Shown here: piece by piece, positions 16,286 to 17,325 of the stretch
Numbering within the stretch: position 1 is the first letter of the stretch
Layout: every line of letters begins with the position of its first letter
Source: JACPLA01 sp035291905
GTDB lineage: Bacteria; Bacteroidota; Ignavibacteria; UBA10030
NCBI GenBank assembly: GCA_035291905.1
Contig: DATDRF010000214.1
Location: 1-17,325 of the forward strand
Direction: 5' to 3'
DNA: 17,325 nucleotides
The notes under the pieces: generated by a model
What the model saw: the letters and a program-made list of their open reading frames with translations, nothing else
What the model was told of the DNA's origin: nothing
Databases searched by the model: none
Position numbers and translations under genes: made by a program

Positions 16286-16356
16286 TCCCGCCAAACAGCG
16301 GCGGGATCCTCAATTTGGATCTACTCACTTGGAATCGTTCGTAGGCCAAATTGGGA
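16286..16356. mobile_element. Double-hairpin element, copy 2 (71 nt)
   Basis: TCCCGCC (from 16286) pairs with GGCGGGA around a 7-nt loop; the linker ATCCTCA follows; CAATTTGG (16311-16318) pairs with CCAAATTG (16346-16353), and CTAC (16321-16324) with GTAG (16341-16344), with a symmetric TC/TC mismatch beneath. The ends read TCCC and GGGA, and TTTCAGG is found on both sides, as a possible target duplication or as part of the heptamer array. The stem bases differ from copy 1 by paired changes. No ORF is inside. Confidence 0.65.
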
Positions 16357-16376
16357 TTTCAGGCTTCAGGTTTCAA
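16356..16376. repeat. Heptanucleotide array, right half (three units)
   Basis: Units ATTTCAG, GCTTCAG and GTTTCAA mirror the left half and lead into the four-helix-bundle gene. Confidence 0.8.
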
Positions 16377-16407
16377 TGCTAGAACGCTCTTATGATTGGG
16401 GGGATCT

Positions 16408-16821
16408 ATGGGAGGTTATCACAAACTCGAAATCTATCGGTTATCTCACAGCCTTGCTCTTAAAGTCCACAAGTTGAGTTTGACTCTGCCAAAATTCGAG
16501 ATGTACGAAGAGGGAAGCCAGATTCGGAGGTCGTCGAAATCGGTTTCATCGAATATTGTTGAAGGATTTGCCCTCAGAAAATACAAGAATGAGTACCTCC
16601 ATTATCTCTATCGTTCCTACGGATCGAGTGAGGAGACCCTGGAACATCTTCGATACCTTTTTGAAACAGAATCCTTTGACGACGAATCTCAATACGAGAG
16701 CTTGGCCAAGGAATACCGGAAACTGAACGCCATGATATTCAATTTCATCATGTCAGTTGAAAGATCTTTCGAAACACCAGCATTTCTTGCAGATTTGGAA
16801 GACCTGAAACCTGATGCGTGA
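16408..16821 (+). CDS. Four-helix-bundle protein (S23 / 23S rRNA intervening-sequence family)
   Basis: From ATG 16408 the protein has 137 residues, the usual size. It opens with KLEIYRLSHSLALKVHKLS (helix 1), has the family signature QIRRSSKSVSSNIVEG at 38-53 (helix 2), then YLHYLYRSYGSSEETLEHL (helix 3) and a fourth helix around LNAMIFNFIMSVERSF. Relatives are encoded in intervening sequences of 23S rRNA genes, as free-standing genes, and as the Avd accessory protein of diversity-generating retroelements; they form basic pentamers that may bind nucleic acid. GGGGGGA 3 nt upstream supports this start. The last codons, KPDA and the TGA, lie within a heptamer array. The gene separates the AAA ATPase from its likely partner, so it is probably an insertion. 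No reverse transcriptase is nearby. Confidence 0.88.
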   Translation: MGGYHKLEIYRLSHSLALKVHKLSLTLPKFEMYEEGSQIRRSSKSVSSNIVEGFALRKYKNEYLHYLYRSYGSSEETLEHLRYLFETESFDDESQYESLAKEYRKLNAMIFNFIMSVERSFETPAFLADLEDLKPDA

Positions 16822-16832
16822 ACCCTGAAACC
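16805..16832. repeat. Heptanucleotide array, opposite orientation (four units)
   Basis: Units TGAAACC (twice), TGATGCG and TGAACCC are the reverse complement type of the array before the gene (GGTTTCA). The array supplies the last codons and the stop of the four-helix gene and ends 10 nt before the next start codon, leaving that gene without a clear ribosome site. Confidence 0.75.
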
Positions 16833-16842
16833 AGCCATAACC

Positions 16843-17325
16843 ATGCGCTTCCGCTACACCAAATGGACCCCGGAATCCCAAACCGACGAAGGCCGGCTTG
16901 AGTCCCTCATGTCTCTCTTCAGCTACCTGCTGATCCAGTCAAGTGGAGACGTGCAGGAGGCGATGGAGTGGCTGCGCCAGCTGGCGGAAGAATACGGCCT
17001 GTTCGACGAGAACCTCTCGATGGATGAGCTCATCGAGAAGCTCAAGGAGTATGGAATCATCGAGGAGGTCGAAGGGATGCCGGTTTTGACCACCAAGGGA
17101 GTTCAAAAGATACGCCAGGATGCGCTGCGGCAGATCTTTTCATCCCTCAAGAAAGCCCCGGATGGAATGCACGAGACTCCCTACACGGGCAACGGAGTTG
17201 ACCGGCTCAGCGAGACCAAGAAATGGTCCTTTGGCGATCACCCGACCAACGTAGACCTTACCTCCACGCTCACGAATGCCATCCGCAGGGACGGCATCGA
17301 AGATTTCAACCTCAAGGAAGAGGAC
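16843..17325 (+). CDS. Probable VWA-type partner of the AAA ATPase, N-terminal part
   Basis: An open frame of 161 codons from ATG 16843 runs to the window edge without a stop. It begins MRFRYTKWTPESQTDEGRLE and is charged and helical, with LMSLFSYLLIQSSGDVQEAMEWLRQL and LTTKGVQKIRQDALRQIFSSL. The VWA domain itself would lie beyond the edge; the call rests on the likeness of this N-terminal region to proteins paired with ChlI-like ATPases (as in ChlI-like/VWA gene pairs of actinobacteria and others), and on gene order. Such proteins probably recruit a substrate to the ATPase. No Shine-Dalgarno is visible before the start, apparently because the heptamer array replaced the leader; translation may depend on reinitiation after the upstream gene. 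Confidence 0.7.
   Translation, partial: MRFRYTKWTPESQTDEGRLESLMSLFSYLLIQSSGDVQEAMEWLRQLAEEYGLFDENLSMDELIEKLKEYGIIEEVEGMPVLTTKGVQKIRQDALRQIFSSLKKAPDGMHETPYTGNGVDRLSETKKWSFGDHPTNVDLTSTLTNAIRRDGIEDFNLKEED

Noticed and set aside
16408..16821. Avd protein of a diversity-generating retroelement
   Set aside because: No reverse transcriptase, template repeat or variable repeat is seen nearby; the general S23/four-helix family assignment is safer.

Overview
The window reads as a chromosomal segment of a Gram-negative environmental bacterium, most likely in the Bacteroidota/Ignavibacteriota/Chlorobiota neighbourhood. This is inference: it rests on a family-9 (heptosyltransferase-type) glycosyltransferase, two lipoproteins, a Tat-exported Gfo/Idh/MocA dehydrogenase next to a DUF1080 lipoprotein, a Big_5 (SbsA-like) Ig lipoprotein, and a ChlI-like AAA ATPase paired with what looks like a VWA-type partner. 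No rRNA or phylogenetic marker settles the taxon.

Layout. (1) 1-3051, minus strand: an ABC-2 exporter (ATPase then permease) followed by a sodium:solute symporter cut by the left edge. (2) 3270-7736, plus strand: an Ig-like lipoprotein, an exported TPR protein, a Tat-exported oxidoreductase and a DUF1080 lipoprotein. The last two are tightly coupled and suggest 3-keto-glycoside processing in the cell envelope. (3) 7879-10188, minus: a large polytopic DUF2339 protein. (4) 10189-11144: a gene-poor stretch with one intact tRNA-Arg(TCT), two broken pieces of the same tRNA, compact hairpin elements and heptanucleotide repeat arrays. (5) 11145-14625, minus: a DUF4256 protein, citrate synthase and a family-9 glycosyltransferase. 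(6) 14754-17325, plus: the AAA ATPase, a four-helix-bundle (S23/IVP-type) gene, and the start of the probable VWA partner, cut by the right edge.

The most interesting content is the repeat layer between the genes. Short arrays of degenerate 7-bp units, mostly sharing a core like WTC (or its complement), sit in at least eight intergenic places and run into the stop codons of two genes. Compact double-hairpin elements lie inside or beside these arrays, inside a duplicated piece of tRNA-Arg, and (as a single short hairpin) in frame inside the DUF4256 gene. Two copies of the larger element, at about 10.5 kb and 16.3 kb, differ by paired, compensatory base changes, so the fold rather than the primary sequence appears to be kept. 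The tRNA piece at 10379-10565 matches 45 consecutive nt of the intact tRNA without a mismatch but is split by two clean insertions, giving empty-site and filled-site versions within one window. The four-helix-bundle gene, flanked by heptamer arrays in opposite orientation, separates the AAA gene from its partner and looks like an insertion. Together these suggest an active or recently active small repeat/hairpin system; no transposase is visible here to drive it.
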